The notes beneath the pieces were generated by a model that saw only the letters and a program-made list of their open reading frames with translations, made no database searches and had not been told where the DNA came from. A stretch of DNA of 64,000 bases from Carpediemonas membranifera (lineage: Eukaryota > Fornicata): positions 124,001 through 188,000 of the forward strand of contig JAHDYR010000013.1 in NCBI GenBank assembly GCA_019828565.1, written 5' to 3'. Made by a program: the position numbers and the translations under genes. Positions 46,149 through 56,334 of the stretch are shown here, piece after piece (within the stretch, counting starts at the first letter, position 1; every line of letters starts with the position of its first letter).

Positions 46149-48070
46149 ATGCTTGTCACGCTTCAGAAGCTATTCCAAGAGTCTCTTGACATCGTTGCTC
46201 CCAAGTACGCGGGGAAGAATGTGAACGCCATCATCATGGTCAGCACGCGTGCCGGATTCGGTGACTATCAGTGCAACAACGCCATGCAGCTGTCCAAGCT
46301 TCACAACAAGGGCAAGCCGAAGACTGAACAGAAGTCTCCCTTCGACGTTGCCTCTGAGATCGCTGCCAACGTCCCCGAGAACGACGTGATCGAGAAGTGC
46401 GAGCCTGTCAACGGTTTCATCAACATCTACCTCAAGGAGGACTTCATCAAGGCCGAGATCAAGCGCCTTCTGGCCACTGGCTCCCCCATCCCCCCCGAGG
46501 TTCCCTACAAGCGCGTCGTCGTCGACTTTTCATCGCCCAACATTGCCAAGGTTTGTATGACCAATCACCGCTTACCCAGCCCCTCCACGTCGGCCACCTT
46601 CGCTCCACCATCATCGGCGACACCATCTGCCGCCTCTACGAGTATTGCCTCGGCATCCCCGAAGGCGGCGTCGATGTCGACCCCGTCTGTGATTGGGCCG
46701 CCGTCGAGAAGGCTCTCGAGGACGAGGGCGAGAACGCCAAGCCCGCCGTGATCCGTACCAACCACGTCGGCGACTGGGGCACGCAGTTCGGTATGCTCAT
46801 TGCCCAGCTCAAGCTCGAGGCGCCCGATTTCAAGGAGAAGATGCCCGATATCGGCGATCTGGTCACCTTCTACAAGCGCGCGAAGGCCCACTTCGACGAG
46901 GACCTCGAGTTCAAGGAGGAGGCCCGCCGCACTGTCGTGAAGCTCCAATCCCACTCCCCTGACGAGTACGCCGCCTGGAAGAAGATCTGCGAGCTCTCCC
47001 GGGCCGATTTCCAGGTCATCTACGACATGCTCAAGGTCTCTATCGCCGAGTGCGGCGAGTCCTTCTACAACCCCCTCATCCCGGTCGTAATCAAGATGAT
47101 GGAAGACGAGGGCAAGGCCGAGCTCGACAACGGCGCCCTCTGCTGGTTCCGTGACGGCAAGCCCGACCCCGACGCCCCCAAGAGCAAGAAGGGCCAGTCC
47201 GCCTCGATCCCCTTGATCCTCCGTAAGACGGATGGTGGATACGGATACGATTCGACCGACATGGCCGCGATCTACTACCGTACCCAGCGCCTGCACGCTG
47301 ACAAGATCGTGTACTGCACCGATCACGGCCAAGCCCCCCACTTTGACCTCATCTTCGCCGCAGCAAAGGCCATGGGTTGGGTCGAGATGGGACCCGACCC
47401 CGAAGCCGTCCACGTGGGCTTCGGCCTCGTCAAGGACACCAGTGGGCAGAAGTTCAAGACCCGGTCGGGCGACACGGTCGGGCTGCGGCTTCTGTTGGAT
47501 GAGGCGGTGGGCAAGGTCCACGCTATCCTCAAGGAGCGGTCGGCCAACCGTATGACAGAGGAGGAGATGCCCGAGATCGCCCAGAAGGTCGGCATCGCTG
47601 CTGTGAAGTACGCCGACCTCTCTTCGCAGCGGACGAAGGATTACGTCTTCTCGTTCGACCGCATGCTCAACCTCAAGGGCAACACCGCCGTCTACCTCAT
47701 GTACGCGTACGCCCGCATCTCCTCCATCTTCGGCAAGGCCGGCACGACCAAGGAGGCTCTCCTCGAGACCCCCGAGGCCATCGTTCTCTCGGAGGTCGCT
47801 GAGGAGCGTGCGGCCGAGGTCGCGCTGATGATGCACATCGCCCGCTTCCAGGACGAGGTGGTCAGCACCCTCAAGGACCTCTACCCCCATCGGTTGTGCG
47901 ACTACCTCTACAACCTCTCGGTCAAGATCTCTGACTTTTACGAGAAGTGCCGTGTGATCACGGATGATGCCGTCATGCGCGAGTCCCGCCTGCACATGCT
48001 GCTGGCCGCCCAGCTCACGATGAAGAAGTGCTTCGACATCCTCGGCATCGAGCCCGTCGAGAAGCTCTAA
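46149..48070 (+). CDS. Arginyl-tRNA synthetase, one 29-nt intron
   Basis: Exons 46149-46550 and 46580-48070. The intron 46551-46579 (GTTTGTATGA...CTTACCCAG) restores VDFSSPNIAKPLHVGHLRST exactly. 630 aa. Features are the N-terminal Add-1 domain, the class I HIGH motif HVGH (137-140), NHVGDWGTQFGMLIAQL, AIYYRTQRLHADKIVYCTDH with GQAPHFDLIF, and the eukaryotic KMSKS-equivalent GQKFKTRSGDTV. The anticodon-binding C-terminus ends DILGIEPVEKL. An insertion of about 26 residues (GGVDVDPVCDWAAVEKALED then EGENAKPA) lies before the conserved NHVGDWG strand and is unusual for the family. Charging of tRNA-Arg in the cytosol is expected. The long antisense frame over this gene is a shadow. Confidence 0.95.
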
Positions 48071-48954
48071 ATAATTGCGGTTGGTGATTTTTATCGGTTT
48101 GTTGTTGTGATTGATCTGATGATCTGTGGCAGTCACAAAAACTATCTGAGGGGACAGATAGTAGTATGTTAGACAGACAACGGATCTCCCTGTCTCCCGC
48201 ATTCCGCGTGCGTGTCTGCGAGTCAGAGACTCGCACAGCGAGTCGAGGATTTGACTGACGAAGAATTCTCGCGCAGATTTATCACAAAGGATCAAGTCAT
48301 CAGAATCCCCTGCCGTCGGGGCGTCTCAGCGCTTCTTTCCTTGCGAGGGTTGGGTCGCCGCACACCCGGGTCCGGGGGAGAGCTGGGGTCCCCTGTGGCG
48401 CGGCTGCCCTCCACCATCTCCCAATAAATCTCCCCAAGCAATCTCTGAAGTCATCAAAAATCGGACGAGAGCAGGGAAGAGTATGATCACGCCGGAATAC
48501 ACGTCGGGCTAGGTCCCTGGTTGGGTCTGCTCGACCGGACAAAGGGTCGGGATTGGGTCTGCCAATGATGCGGGCGAAAGAGGATCAACTTTATTACTGC
48601 GGTTTCCCTTGATGTGAGTCTGCTGCTCCGCGGGTTTTCAGCTGAAGCTGTTTTAAGAACCCCGTCTTCTAGTATGCATTGAGATACACACTGGCAACTG
48701 CCTGGAGTAATGGTCATGCGTTCTCCCTACTTTCGTCAAGTAGTATGCCAGTCGACCTGCTCGAGTCAGCCCATCATCGTCGAGCTCAACGGCGAGCCTG
48801 GTCTTGGTCACGCGGGGAGAGAATCACATTCCTTTATATCAGCCCACGTATACGACAGTAAACCGCTCCCATGCAGTCCATATCGGCCCGGTAAACCGCT
48901 TGCATAAACTGCAATTTGGGATTTTTCAGCTTCCTTCAGTTTGCCGCTTACACG
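48071..48954. other. Intergenic region, 880 bp
   Basis: No coding frame is supported. A GC-rich tract (about 48305-48420, with many CCC/GGG runs) stands out and could be a structured non-coding RNA or only composition. No tRNA box sequences were found. The right end carries the upstream region of the coiled-coil gene. Confidence 0.4.
48903..48912 (+). promoter_or_regulatory. Candidate promoter element CATAAACTGC
   Basis: Lies 42 nt before the ATG at 48955. It shares CATAAACTGCA with the ArgRS upstream region and the element A LTR. Confidence 0.45.
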
Positions 48955-49806
48955 ATGGACCCAGAGGTTGCGGACGCCATGACAGCAGGAAATGAGGAGT
49001 TGGAACTGAACGCAATCCATGATTTCTGTATTATACTCACCGAGCATCAGCAGCAATGCGAGCGCGAAGGGAATTACGTAGAGGCCGAGATGGCCCGCAA
49101 GCGGTTGCAAGAACTTAGAACACAAGAAGAGAAGCGTCGTCGCGATGAGCTGAAGCGCCGTCACCGCAACGAGCGTGAGGAGTTAGAGGGCAACTACGAA
49201 GCCGAGCTCCAGCGTTTCCAGGACGCGTGGAACGAGCGCCTTGAGGAGTACGATGCCCAAGCAACAGAGCTGGACCGCGCTATGCGTGAGCGGCACGATG
49301 TTGAGATCCAGGAGATGCGGAACAAGCTCTTTGGGTCGAGCGCCATGCGGAAGCCCAAGTTCTCGAGCCAACTGCTCAACATGCGCAAGATCGAGCAGAC
49401 CCTGGCGCACCAGAAGAAGTACCACGAGGCGCACCAGCTCAAGGTCAGGGCAGACGCCCTCGAGCGGTGGGAGCTCGAGAAGCTGCGGGCCGAGAACGAG
49501 CAGACGTGCCTCAACAAGGAGGCCGGGTTCCGGCAGAAGCAGGCGCAGGAGCTGACGGCGCTGAGGAAGCGGATCCGGTCAGGGCGGGAGGAGCTGCTGA
49601 AGACGAGGCAGAGCGACGTCGACCGCCTCACTCGCCGCTTCAACAACCTGCAGCGCGAGCTCGACACTCACCAGCACCTGGAGAAGAACAAGACCAAGAA
49701 GAACCCTGTTGGGACGCGGCCGGCCCAGCCCCGGCGGAAGATGGGGAGAACCATGAGCAGGAGCTCGGTGGACGCGTACAGCGAGTCACCATACGCCGTC
49801 AGGTGA
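48955..49806 (+). CDS. Coiled-coil protein, conserved-looking
   Basis: 283 aa from ATG 48955 (MDPEVADAMTAGNEELE). It is almost wholly helical and highly charged: QQQCEREGNYVEAEMARKRL, RRRDELKRRHRNEREELEG, and a central MRKPKFSSQLLNMRKIEQT followed by LAHQKKYHEAHQLKVRADAL. The C-terminus is basic and Ser-rich. The segment K-P-K-F-S-S-x-L-L-N-x-R-x-I-E-x-x-L-A is a pattern I associate with conserved ciliary/cytoskeletal coiled-coil proteins, but I cannot name the family. There are no membrane segments. Confidence 0.7.
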   Translation: MDPEVADAMTAGNEELELNAIHDFCIILTEHQQQCEREGNYVEAEMARKRLQELRTQEEKRRRDELKRRHRNEREELEGNYEAELQRFQDAWNERLEEYDAQATELDRAMRERHDVEIQEMRNKLFGSSAMRKPKFSSQLLNMRKIEQTLAHQKKYHEAHQLKVRADALERWELEKLRAENEQTCLNKEAGFRQKQAQELTALRKRIRSGREELLKTRQSDVDRLTRRFNNLQRELDTHQHLEKNKTKKNPVGTRPAQPRRKMGRTMSRSSVDAYSESPYAVR

Positions 49807-50008
49807 GATTGTAAACAGTAGATCGACTGTGACGAGTGAATGAGAGCGATGGAAGAGGCTGACTGATGAAGGAGTATGTCCTGTGTCGCTTGGGTGTCAT
49901 TTGATGCCTGCGCTGGCCCTTGGTTGGCGTGTTGTCGCACCATAAATTCTCACAAAAAGATCCTAAAGCTGCACATTGTGAGTGAGGCGTTCTCGGCGTG
50001 CAAGAACG

Positions 50009-51448
50009 ATGAGTGTGCAAGCCCAGTTCATAGACGAAGATACTGGCGATAATGTTGGCGAGATGATGCAATGCCCCTCCAACATCGGCTCTGAGGAGCT
50101 GAACCAGATCCTGAATCATTTCCTCGACGAGGACGAGCAGGTCCCTCACCTCTTCTTGATCAACAACACTCAGATCGAGAAATCCATTGAGGAAACGATC
50201 AAGAAGCTCGATCTTTCCACCGAGCAAACGATTGAGATCACCTTTCGTGCGTTATCTCTCTTCAAGGTGAAGCCCGTCACACGGTGCATTAGCACCATGG
50301 ACGGCCATGAGAAGGCCATCCTGTGCTGCGCCTTCTCGCCTGACAACAAGGTCGTTGCCACTGGCTCAGCTGACCTGACCATCATCATCTGGGACTCCAT
50401 CACCTCCACGCCTATCGCTAGGCTCCGTGGGCACACCGGCTCCATCCTGTGCATATCGTTCTCTCCCGACGGCAAGAAGCTGGCGTCTGGCGGGCGCGAC
50501 AACAGCGTGCGCGTGTGGAACACGCAGGACTGGACGCAGGTGCCCCGCGCCATGCGCCGCGGCAACGCGAAGGCCGAGACGGTGATCACGTCGATCAGCT
50601 GGCAGCCCTTCCACCAGAACCCCAAGTGCGACCGCCTCATCGCGGGCTCGAGCGACGGTGCGGCCCACGTGTGGGACACGACCCGCGGCGTTGTCAAGCA
50701 CTCGCTGGGCCACCGCAAGTTCGTCAGCACCGTCATCTGGGGCGGCCAGCAGTGCATCTACACCGCCTCGCGCGACTGCACCATCAGCCTGTGGGACTCG
50801 AGCACTTTTACCCGCCTCGCCGAGATCCGCGACCACGCCCACTGGGTCAACGCCATGGCCCTTAGCACCGGCGCCGTCCTCCGCAGAGGCATGTTCAACG
50901 AGCGGGGCAGACTACTCTACACGCCTGAAGACGGCGAGGACGAGACCAAGGTCCGTGAGCAGACCCGGCGGGCGGCCGTGCTGGCCTACCGCAAGGCATG
51001 TGGCCAGGGCGAGCGCATCTGTGCCGGCAGCGACGACTTTACGATCACTCTGATCGATGCCCAGTCGAGGAAGGTGATCTCCCGGTCGGCAGGCCACAGC
51101 AAGGCCGTCAACCACGTCGCCTTCTCACCCGACGGCCACCACGTGGTCTCAGCCTCATTTGACCACTCCCTCCGCCTCTGGGACGGCCACACGGGCAAGG
51201 CTATCAGGACCCTGAGCACTGCAGGTCACGTCCAACGGGTGTACCTTGCAGCCTGGTCGTCGGACGGCAAGTGGATCGCCTCAGCGTCAGAGGATGGGAC
51301 AGTCAAGATCTGGGGACTGAGTGAGAGCAAGCCCAAGCACACACTCCCAGGTCATGGTGGCCCCATTTATGGGTTGGACTGGAGCCCCGATGGGGAGCAC
51401 GTGGTGAGCGGGGGAGTCGATAAGAAGGTCAAGATATGGGCCCACTAA
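50009..51448 (+). CDS. Notchless (NLE1/Rsa4) ribosome assembly factor
   Basis: 479 aa. The N-terminal NLE (ubiquitin-like) domain reads SVQAQFIDEDTGDNVGEMMQ through VPHLFLINNTQIEKSI. Eight WD40 repeats form the propeller: ATGSADLTIIIWDS, ASGGRDNSVRVWNTQDW, AGSSDGAAHVWDT, and the final VVSGGVDKKVKIWAH. The length equals that of the family. The NLE domain of Rsa4 binds the MIDAS of Rea1/midasin, and the AAA motor uses it to remodel pre-60S particles in the nucleolus and nucleoplasm. ATG 50009 is chosen because NLE homology starts there. A 414-bp internal stretch is repeated in reverse at 43666-44079. Confidence 0.95.
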   Translation: MSVQAQFIDEDTGDNVGEMMQCPSNIGSEELNQILNHFLDEDEQVPHLFLINNTQIEKSIEETIKKLDLSTEQTIEITFRALSLFKVKPVTRCISTMDGHEKAILCCAFSPDNKVVATGSADLTIIIWDSITSTPIARLRGHTGSILCISFSPDGKKLASGGRDNSVRVWNTQDWTQVPRAMRRGNAKAETVITSISWQPFHQNPKCDRLIAGSSDGAAHVWDTTRGVVKHSLGHRKFVSTVIWGGQQCIYTASRDCTISLWDSSTFTRLAEIRDHAHWVNAMALSTGAVLRRGMFNERGRLLYTPEDGEDETKVREQTRRAAVLAYRKACGQGERICAGSDDFTITLIDAQSRKVISRSAGHSKAVNHVAFSPDGHHVVSASFDHSLRLWDGHTGKAIRTLSTAGHVQRVYLAAWSSDGKWIASASEDGTVKIWGLSESKPKHTLPGHGGPIYGLDWSPDGEHVVSGGVDKKVKIWAH

Positions 51449-51575
51449 ATGCGGATTATTTTTTTAATATTTAAGGCGTCAGTTCTATGGACGCTGGCCA
51501 GTCAATACGCTCTGCTCTGAAACCTTCAGACAGATCATAAGCCCCTCAACACCATTCAAACAAACAGTTTATTCC

Positions 51576-53555
51576 CTACTTCTTGTGGCACCAGTCGGGG
51601 GTCTCGTGCTTGTTCTTGGCGGCGTACGCAGCAGCGTCCTTAGCGTTCTGCGCGCCAATAGCCTGCTGGTGGGTGAGCTTGGCCGCCTTAAAGGCAGACA
51701 CGAGGTTGCCGTGGGTGATCTGGATGAGGCTCTCGAGGGGCATCGTCGTCGAGTCAATGGGGGCGGGGTTCTTCTTGATCGTGGCGACCCACTTCTCCCA
51801 GTCGGAGGCCTGGATGGTGTTGTCGCCGCCTACGAAGTTGATGTCAGTGTGGTGGTACTCGTTAAAGTTGTGGTCGATCTTGGACTCCGCGGTCTTCTTG
51901 GCGTGGCCCTTGCTGATAATGCCGAAGATGGACCAGCCAGACTGCTCGGAAACCCACTTGGCGGACTCCTCAGAGAGGAAGCACTTGTGGAACCAGGTCT
52001 TGGCGTTCATCTGGCCGCCCATGACGGCCTTAGTGTAGTACGCGGTGCCGTACATGGCGACAAACGTGTCCCAGAGCTTCTTATCGTAGTCGGAGGAGTA
52101 CGTCGTAGGCATGCGGTCGAGGATGGAGGCGAGGGCAGCGGAGGGGCGCACCGGGGGGAAGGGGGGGAAGACGAGCGTGTACCACGAGTACTCCTTGAGA
52201 AGCATCGACATCGCCTGGTCGTTCTCGTAGTAGCGCTCGTAGAAGGTCTTCGTGGTCTTGGACTTGGAGTGGAAGAGGCCGTGGGAGCTCGAGCTCGACA
52301 TCGACCAGCGGACATAGTCCTGGACGTCGTCGAAGAGGAAGGTGCCGTTCATCTCAAAGGACTCGGGGGTGTTCTCGACCGCGGGGATCTGGTCGGGGAC
52401 GGCGTACTGCAGGTCAGTGTAGATGGGGTTGACCCAGACCTTGCCAGAGCCGTAGGTAAAGTCGACCACGGGCTTGAGGGGGACGCCGAGGTTTGAGTCG
52501 TCGACACCGTGGCCGACAAAGTCAGCGCCGGGGATGGGGGCGAGGTCAGCGACGGCGTTGGACGTCAGGGGGGCCGTGGGGAAGGCAGAGTGCTTCACGT
52601 AGTACGCGATCGTCTCGCGGACGTTGGCGGCGATCTTGGCGTCGGGGATGATCTGGTCGATCGCGAGGAGGGTGGCGTTGAGGGCAAAGGGGTGCTGGGT
52701 GACCGAGGCGAGCCACTGGTGCTCAGAGCCCTGCTGCTGGTACTTGGTGGCGCCGCCGTAGAAGTACATCGAGGACTGGGCGTTCTGCTGGAACTCCTTG
52801 TCGACGTGGATGTCCGTCTTGTTGTGGAAATACTTGGCGCCGAGTGTCCACATGTGGTAGGTGAAAGAGAACGAGAGCTGCTCCGCAACCCACTTGGAGT
52901 CCTTCTTGGCGACGAAGCTCTGATCCAGATAGGTGTGGAGGTTGGCCTTGCCGCCCATGACGTTCTTGTAAGAGACGTGAGTGCCGAAGGAGCCGACGAA
53001 CTGGTTGTAGAGCTCCTGGTCGTCCATCGTGTGGATCGTCGCGGGCATCACAGAGAGCATAGTGGCGAAGTTGTCGTCAAGCTCCATGAACTCGGGCATG
53101 GTGCCGATCATCTCATACATCTCGTAGCGGTAGGAGCCGGTGGCCAGGGAGTGGACCTTGTCGCTGAGGCGGTAGTGAACCTCCTGCATCTCCTTGTTCT
53201 TGCTGAAAGCAAGGGCGAAGTAGCCGGGGATGCCGATCTGGATGCCGAACCAGGAAGCCTCATAGACCTGCTTGAGGTACTCGGAGTACTTCTCAACGAC
53301 AGACTCGACGGCGTCGAGCTTCACACGGTCAATCATAGAAATGTCGATCTCGTCGGGGACGGTGTAGGTGCGCTTATCAATGGGGTTGTAAAACGTCTTC
53401 TTCGCGTTGTAGTTGAATTTGAAGATGGGAGCGAGGTAGCCTTCGCCAGTAACGATATCGTAGCCGGTCTGAATAGCCTCAATACCGGGAACCACATCGC
53501 AAGCAACAAGGGTCATCAAGCTTCCCAGAAACAAAAGAAGTAACGTCGAACGCAT
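51576..53555 (-). CDS. Secreted protein with two tandem MACPF domains
   Basis: 659 aa. The N-terminal signal peptide (MRSTLLLLFLGSLMTLVAC) has a clear cleavage region. Two copies of the membrane-attack-complex/perforin signature are present: FGTHVSYKNVMGG near residue 188 and YGTAYYTKAVMGG near residue 503. Each is preceded by a similar block (FYNPIDKRTYTVPDEI and VWVNPIYTDLQYAVPDQI; SVMPATIHTMDDQELYNQFV and LDRMPTTYSSDYDKKLWDTF). In the second copy the signature His is Ala. There is no transmembrane anchor, and a few Cys residues are seen. MACPF proteins can form pores in target membranes, but many are non-lytic, so activity is not asserted. Targets could be prey, competitors or the cell's own phagosome membranes. 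Codon use is like that of neighbouring genes. Confidence 0.85.
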   Translation of the reverse strand: MRSTLLLLFLGSLMTLVACDVVPGIEAIQTGYDIVTGEGYLAPIFKFNYNAKKTFYNPIDKRTYTVPDEIDISMIDRVKLDAVESVVEKYSEYLKQVYEASWFGIQIGIPGYFALAFSKNKEMQEVHYRLSDKVHSLATGSYRYEMYEMIGTMPEFMELDDNFATMLSVMPATIHTMDDQELYNQFVGSFGTHVSYKNVMGGKANLHTYLDQSFVAKKDSKWVAEQLSFSFTYHMWTLGAKYFHNKTDIHVDKEFQQNAQSSMYFYGGATKYQQQGSEHQWLASVTQHPFALNATLLAIDQIIPDAKIAANVRETIAYYVKHSAFPTAPLTSNAVADLAPIPGADFVGHGVDDSNLGVPLKPVVDFTYGSGKVWVNPIYTDLQYAVPDQIPAVENTPESFEMNGTFLFDDVQDYVRWSMSSSSSHGLFHSKSKTTKTFYERYYENDQAMSMLLKEYSWYTLVFPPFPPVRPSAALASILDRMPTTYSSDYDKKLWDTFVAMYGTAYYTKAVMGGQMNAKTWFHKCFLSEESAKWVSEQSGWSIFGIISKGHAKKTAESKIDHNFNEYHHTDINFVGGDNTIQASDWEKWVATIKKNPAPIDSTTMPLESLIQITHGNLVSAFKAAKLTHQQAIGAQNAKDAAAYAAKNKHETPDWCHKK

Positions 53556-54149
53556 GGATGGTGAATGCAATGCAACTAAGATGTGTGGCTAAGTTTTTCT
53601 TGCAGCCATCCATTTTTCTCGCACTGTCAAAGCGACGCAATTATCCATCGTCCACGCCTCTGCGCATATCCACAGCGCGTAGACCGAGTCGGCACAGCAC
53701 GCTATGGATGTACCGTGACCAAAGTTGACTAACTGGGCCTGAATCACCCTAGACTGGCTGGTTTGGTGGTCAGCCAAGACTGTTACGTTGTTACGTATGG
53801 AGAGCAGCCGTGGCATTGCTGTCGCATATTCGAGAAGTGTGCAAATATTCAGACCTTGCCACACTAAAATGATTGGCAGGATCTCACCATTACTTTGCAA
53901 GGTCAAGACCCCCAGAAGAAAAACAATATGACCCGATAAACACTCTGTTGCAGTCATTTGTGGCCCGTTCAAGGTCTTGCCGTTTCTTCAGCAAATCACG
54001 ACATCAGACCGCACCATGACCATAGCACCCGCACCATGCGCCCGAGAAGCTTGACCGGACATACCGCACCCTCGCGTTGCATCGGCGTCACCTGGGTGTA
54101 CCCATCATGTATTTACGTAATTTAATCCCTGGGTGCTCTCATCGTGTAT
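53556..54149. other. Intergenic, 590 bp
   Basis: The region upstream of the MACPF gene and 3' of thioredoxin reductase. Only a minus-strand frame with no protein character (53589-53972) occurs. Confidence 0.4.
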
Positions 54150-55100
54150 CTACTCAAATTCCTGGAGGTAGGCCCCGGCGTCAAGGGCGGCCTTGCAACC
54201 CATGCCGGCAGCCGTGATGGCCTGGCGATACTGGCTGTCAGTGACATCACCAGCAGCGAAGACGCCAGGCAGGCTAGTCTTTGTAGTGACGCCCTCGACA
54301 AGAACGAAGCCGTGCGCGTCCAGAGCCGCCTGATCCTTGACGAGGTCGACATTGGGGACGTGCCCGATGGCTACGAAGATGTTGTCGCACTCGACCTCCT
54401 TCTTCGACCCGTCCACAGTCGAGGTGAGCTCAACGCCGACAACATGATCGTCGCCCTTGATGTCGCTGACGACGGCATTCCACTCGAAAGAGATCTTAGG
54501 GTTAGCCCGTGCTCTGGCGTCCATGATCTTCGAGGCGCGGAGCTGGTCTCTGCGGTGGACGATGATGACGTGGCTGGCGAACTTAGTGAGGAACAGGGCT
54601 TCCGTGATGGCCGAGTCGCCCCCGCCCACCACGATCACGCGCTTGTCGCGGCAGAGGGCGGCGTCACAGGTGGCGCAGTAAGAGACGCCCTTGTTGTTGA
54701 GACGGGTCTCGGCCTCGATGCCGATGTGGCGGTGGGAGCAGCCGGTGCTGAGAATCACAACCTTGGAGCGGTACTCCTGGTCGCCGACCATGACGATGTG
54801 CTCGCCACCGGGGACGTTGGTGAGCTTGAGCTCGGTGACAGTTTCCCAGAGGGTCTCGGCGCCAAAGTGTTCGGCCTGCTGCTGCATCTTCTCCATCAGT
54901 TCCCAGCCACCGATGCCGACGTTTCCTTCAGCATCAATCGTGCTTGGGAAGTTCTCAATCTGATCAGTGGTTGCGATGAGGCCGCCAAAAGCTTGCCCGG
55001 TGATGACAAGAGGCTTCATGTTCGCTCTTGCGAGGTAAAGCGCAGCTGTGTATCCAGCAGGGCCGGATCCTACGATAATAGCGTCTTTCGTCTGAGACAT
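54150..55100 (-). CDS. Thioredoxin reductase (low-Mr, NADPH)
   Basis: 316 aa. FAD-binding GSGPAGYTAALYLARA (11-26), the redox-active CATC at 142-145 within GVSYCATCDAALC, the NADPH-binding VGGGDSAITEALFL, the HRRDQLRASKIM block, and a second FAD motif GVFAAGDVTDSQYRQAITAA are all present. It is the bacterial/fungal/protist low-molecular-weight type, without the selenocysteine tail of animal enzymes. It transfers electrons from NADPH to thioredoxin, a main thiol defence in oxygen-sensitive protists. There is no targeting sequence, so it is cytosolic. Confidence 0.96.
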   Translation of the reverse strand: MSQTKDAIIVGSGPAGYTAALYLARANMKPLVITGQAFGGLIATTDQIENFPSTIDAEGNVGIGGWELMEKMQQQAEHFGAETLWETVTELKLTNVPGGEHIVMVGDQEYRSKVVILSTGCSHRHIGIEAETRLNNKGVSYCATCDAALCRDKRVIVVGGGDSAITEALFLTKFASHVIIVHRRDQLRASKIMDARARANPKISFEWNAVVSDIKGDDHVVGVELTSTVDGSKKEVECDNIFVAIGHVPNVDLVKDQAALDAHGFVLVEGVTTKTSLPGVFAAGDVTDSQYRQAITAAGMGCKAALDAGAYLQEFE

Positions 55101-55340
55101 CTGTGGTCGTTGTTTGTTCGTTGCTTCTGAGTCGAGGCAGTCGTTAGATCAGATCAATCTCCCAGGGCACTGCCGGGTGATCGCCCAAGGTAATGCCGGT
55201 TACGGTAGCATATCTGCTCTATTCCATGCCTGTGACGACACGATGAGACAATGATCACCCTCGACTATTCCAGTGGCCGTCCCAGCACCTCCAGAACCCC
55301 CAATGAACCTGATGATGACATGTACTGATGCGACGTCGGC

Positions 55341-56108
55341 ATGGCCGCCCAGATGGCCCAGACTGTGAGACGTAGATCATCAGATATTTGTCCAATGAGC
55401 TCCTCTGAGGTCGAATACGACACTGAAGGCTATGATGATAGTGAAGAGGAGGATGAGGACTCTGAAGAAGACGATTCTGAGGAGAAAAGCTCCGACAACG
55501 ACGAGGGTTCCGATGAATCAGCAGGCGAGGATGAAAAGAAGCCATCCAAGCCGCGTATACAGTTTGAGGGTTTCCCAGGCGCAATTCAGCTCCCCGTTGG
55601 CCCTAATTGCCGCGTTTCAATCTGCCCCACAGCTGATGACTCCGGATTCTCCATTGTTGTGAGCGCCGGTGTCCATAGCGAACATACCATGTCCTTAACC
55701 ATCGCTAGCAACGTCTGCAGCATCGGCCAGACTGTCTCAGCAACACCAGTACCGGCCCAGCCTCACCAGATGACTCAACAAGCCCCGATTCCCCAACAAC
55801 AAAAGATGGGAACCACGGAGCCGGGCTCGCTCAACAACACAGCAGCACAGGGCCAGCACAGCACCATGGGCACCACCATGCCCCAGTCCCTGGGCCCTGG
55901 ATCGGGGCACGGCCTGTCACCCGAGATGAAGCAGGTCGTCCCGCCGGACATCAGGCCCGCTACGAATCAGATCTCTAGACCTGAGATGCCGTCGAATATC
56001 CGAGAGTTGTACAAGTACTCCGCGAGTCGGCAGCCCGCGATGTCTCTTCGCACGGTAGACGTCTACCGGCCACTTAGCGAGCAGATGGCTGATATAGTGT
56101 TCCAATGA
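55341..56108 (+). CDS. Acidic hypothetical protein
   Basis: 255 aa from ATG 55341 (alternatives at 55353 and 55395). An N-terminal acidic/Ser block (about residues 23-67) precedes a short beta-like domain: PRIQFEGFPGAIQLPVGPNC then RVSICPTADDSGFSIVVSAG. A Gln/Pro/Met/Gly-rich disordered middle and a C-terminal conserved-looking segment (MPSNIRELYKYSASRQPAMS) follow. I do not recognise the family. The acidic tract plus small domain could suit a nuclear or chaperone-like protein, but no claim is made. Confidence 0.5.
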   Translation: MAAQMAQTVRRRSSDICPMSSSEVEYDTEGYDDSEEEDEDSEEDDSEEKSSDNDEGSDESAGEDEKKPSKPRIQFEGFPGAIQLPVGPNCRVSICPTADDSGFSIVVSAGVHSEHTMSLTIASNVCSIGQTVSATPVPAQPHQMTQQAPIPQQQKMGTTEPGSLNNTAAQGQHSTMGTTMPQSLGPGSGHGLSPEMKQVVPPDIRPATNQISRPEMPSNIRELYKYSASRQPAMSLRTVDVYRPLSEQMADIVFQ

Positions 56109-56334
56109 GCTGAGAATAGTGCCCTGGACGTCTACACGAAGCATCAGAGTGAGATTGTAACTCAGTGCAGTTTTGGGTTGAAACTGCGAATGAACCTTGT
56201 TGTCGGCAACGAAGGCAGTGAGGAGCAAAAGAAACCCATGGTTATGGCTAAACCCTCGTTTGAGAGAATTCCACGGTCATCTCGTTTGTTCATTCTCAAT
56301 TTCTAACGTAGTTTTCGCCAAACTGGACACATTT

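Noticed and set aside
46565-48295. 576-codon open frame antisense to ArgRS
   Set aside because: It exactly mirrors the high-GC coding frame of ArgRS; composition (Val/Leu/Gly/Asp/Glu) is the usual antisense shadow and no conserved motif is present.
52509-53543. Long plus-strand frames opposite the MACPF gene
   Set aside because: Shadow frames caused by codon bias of the minus-strand gene; no domain recognisable.
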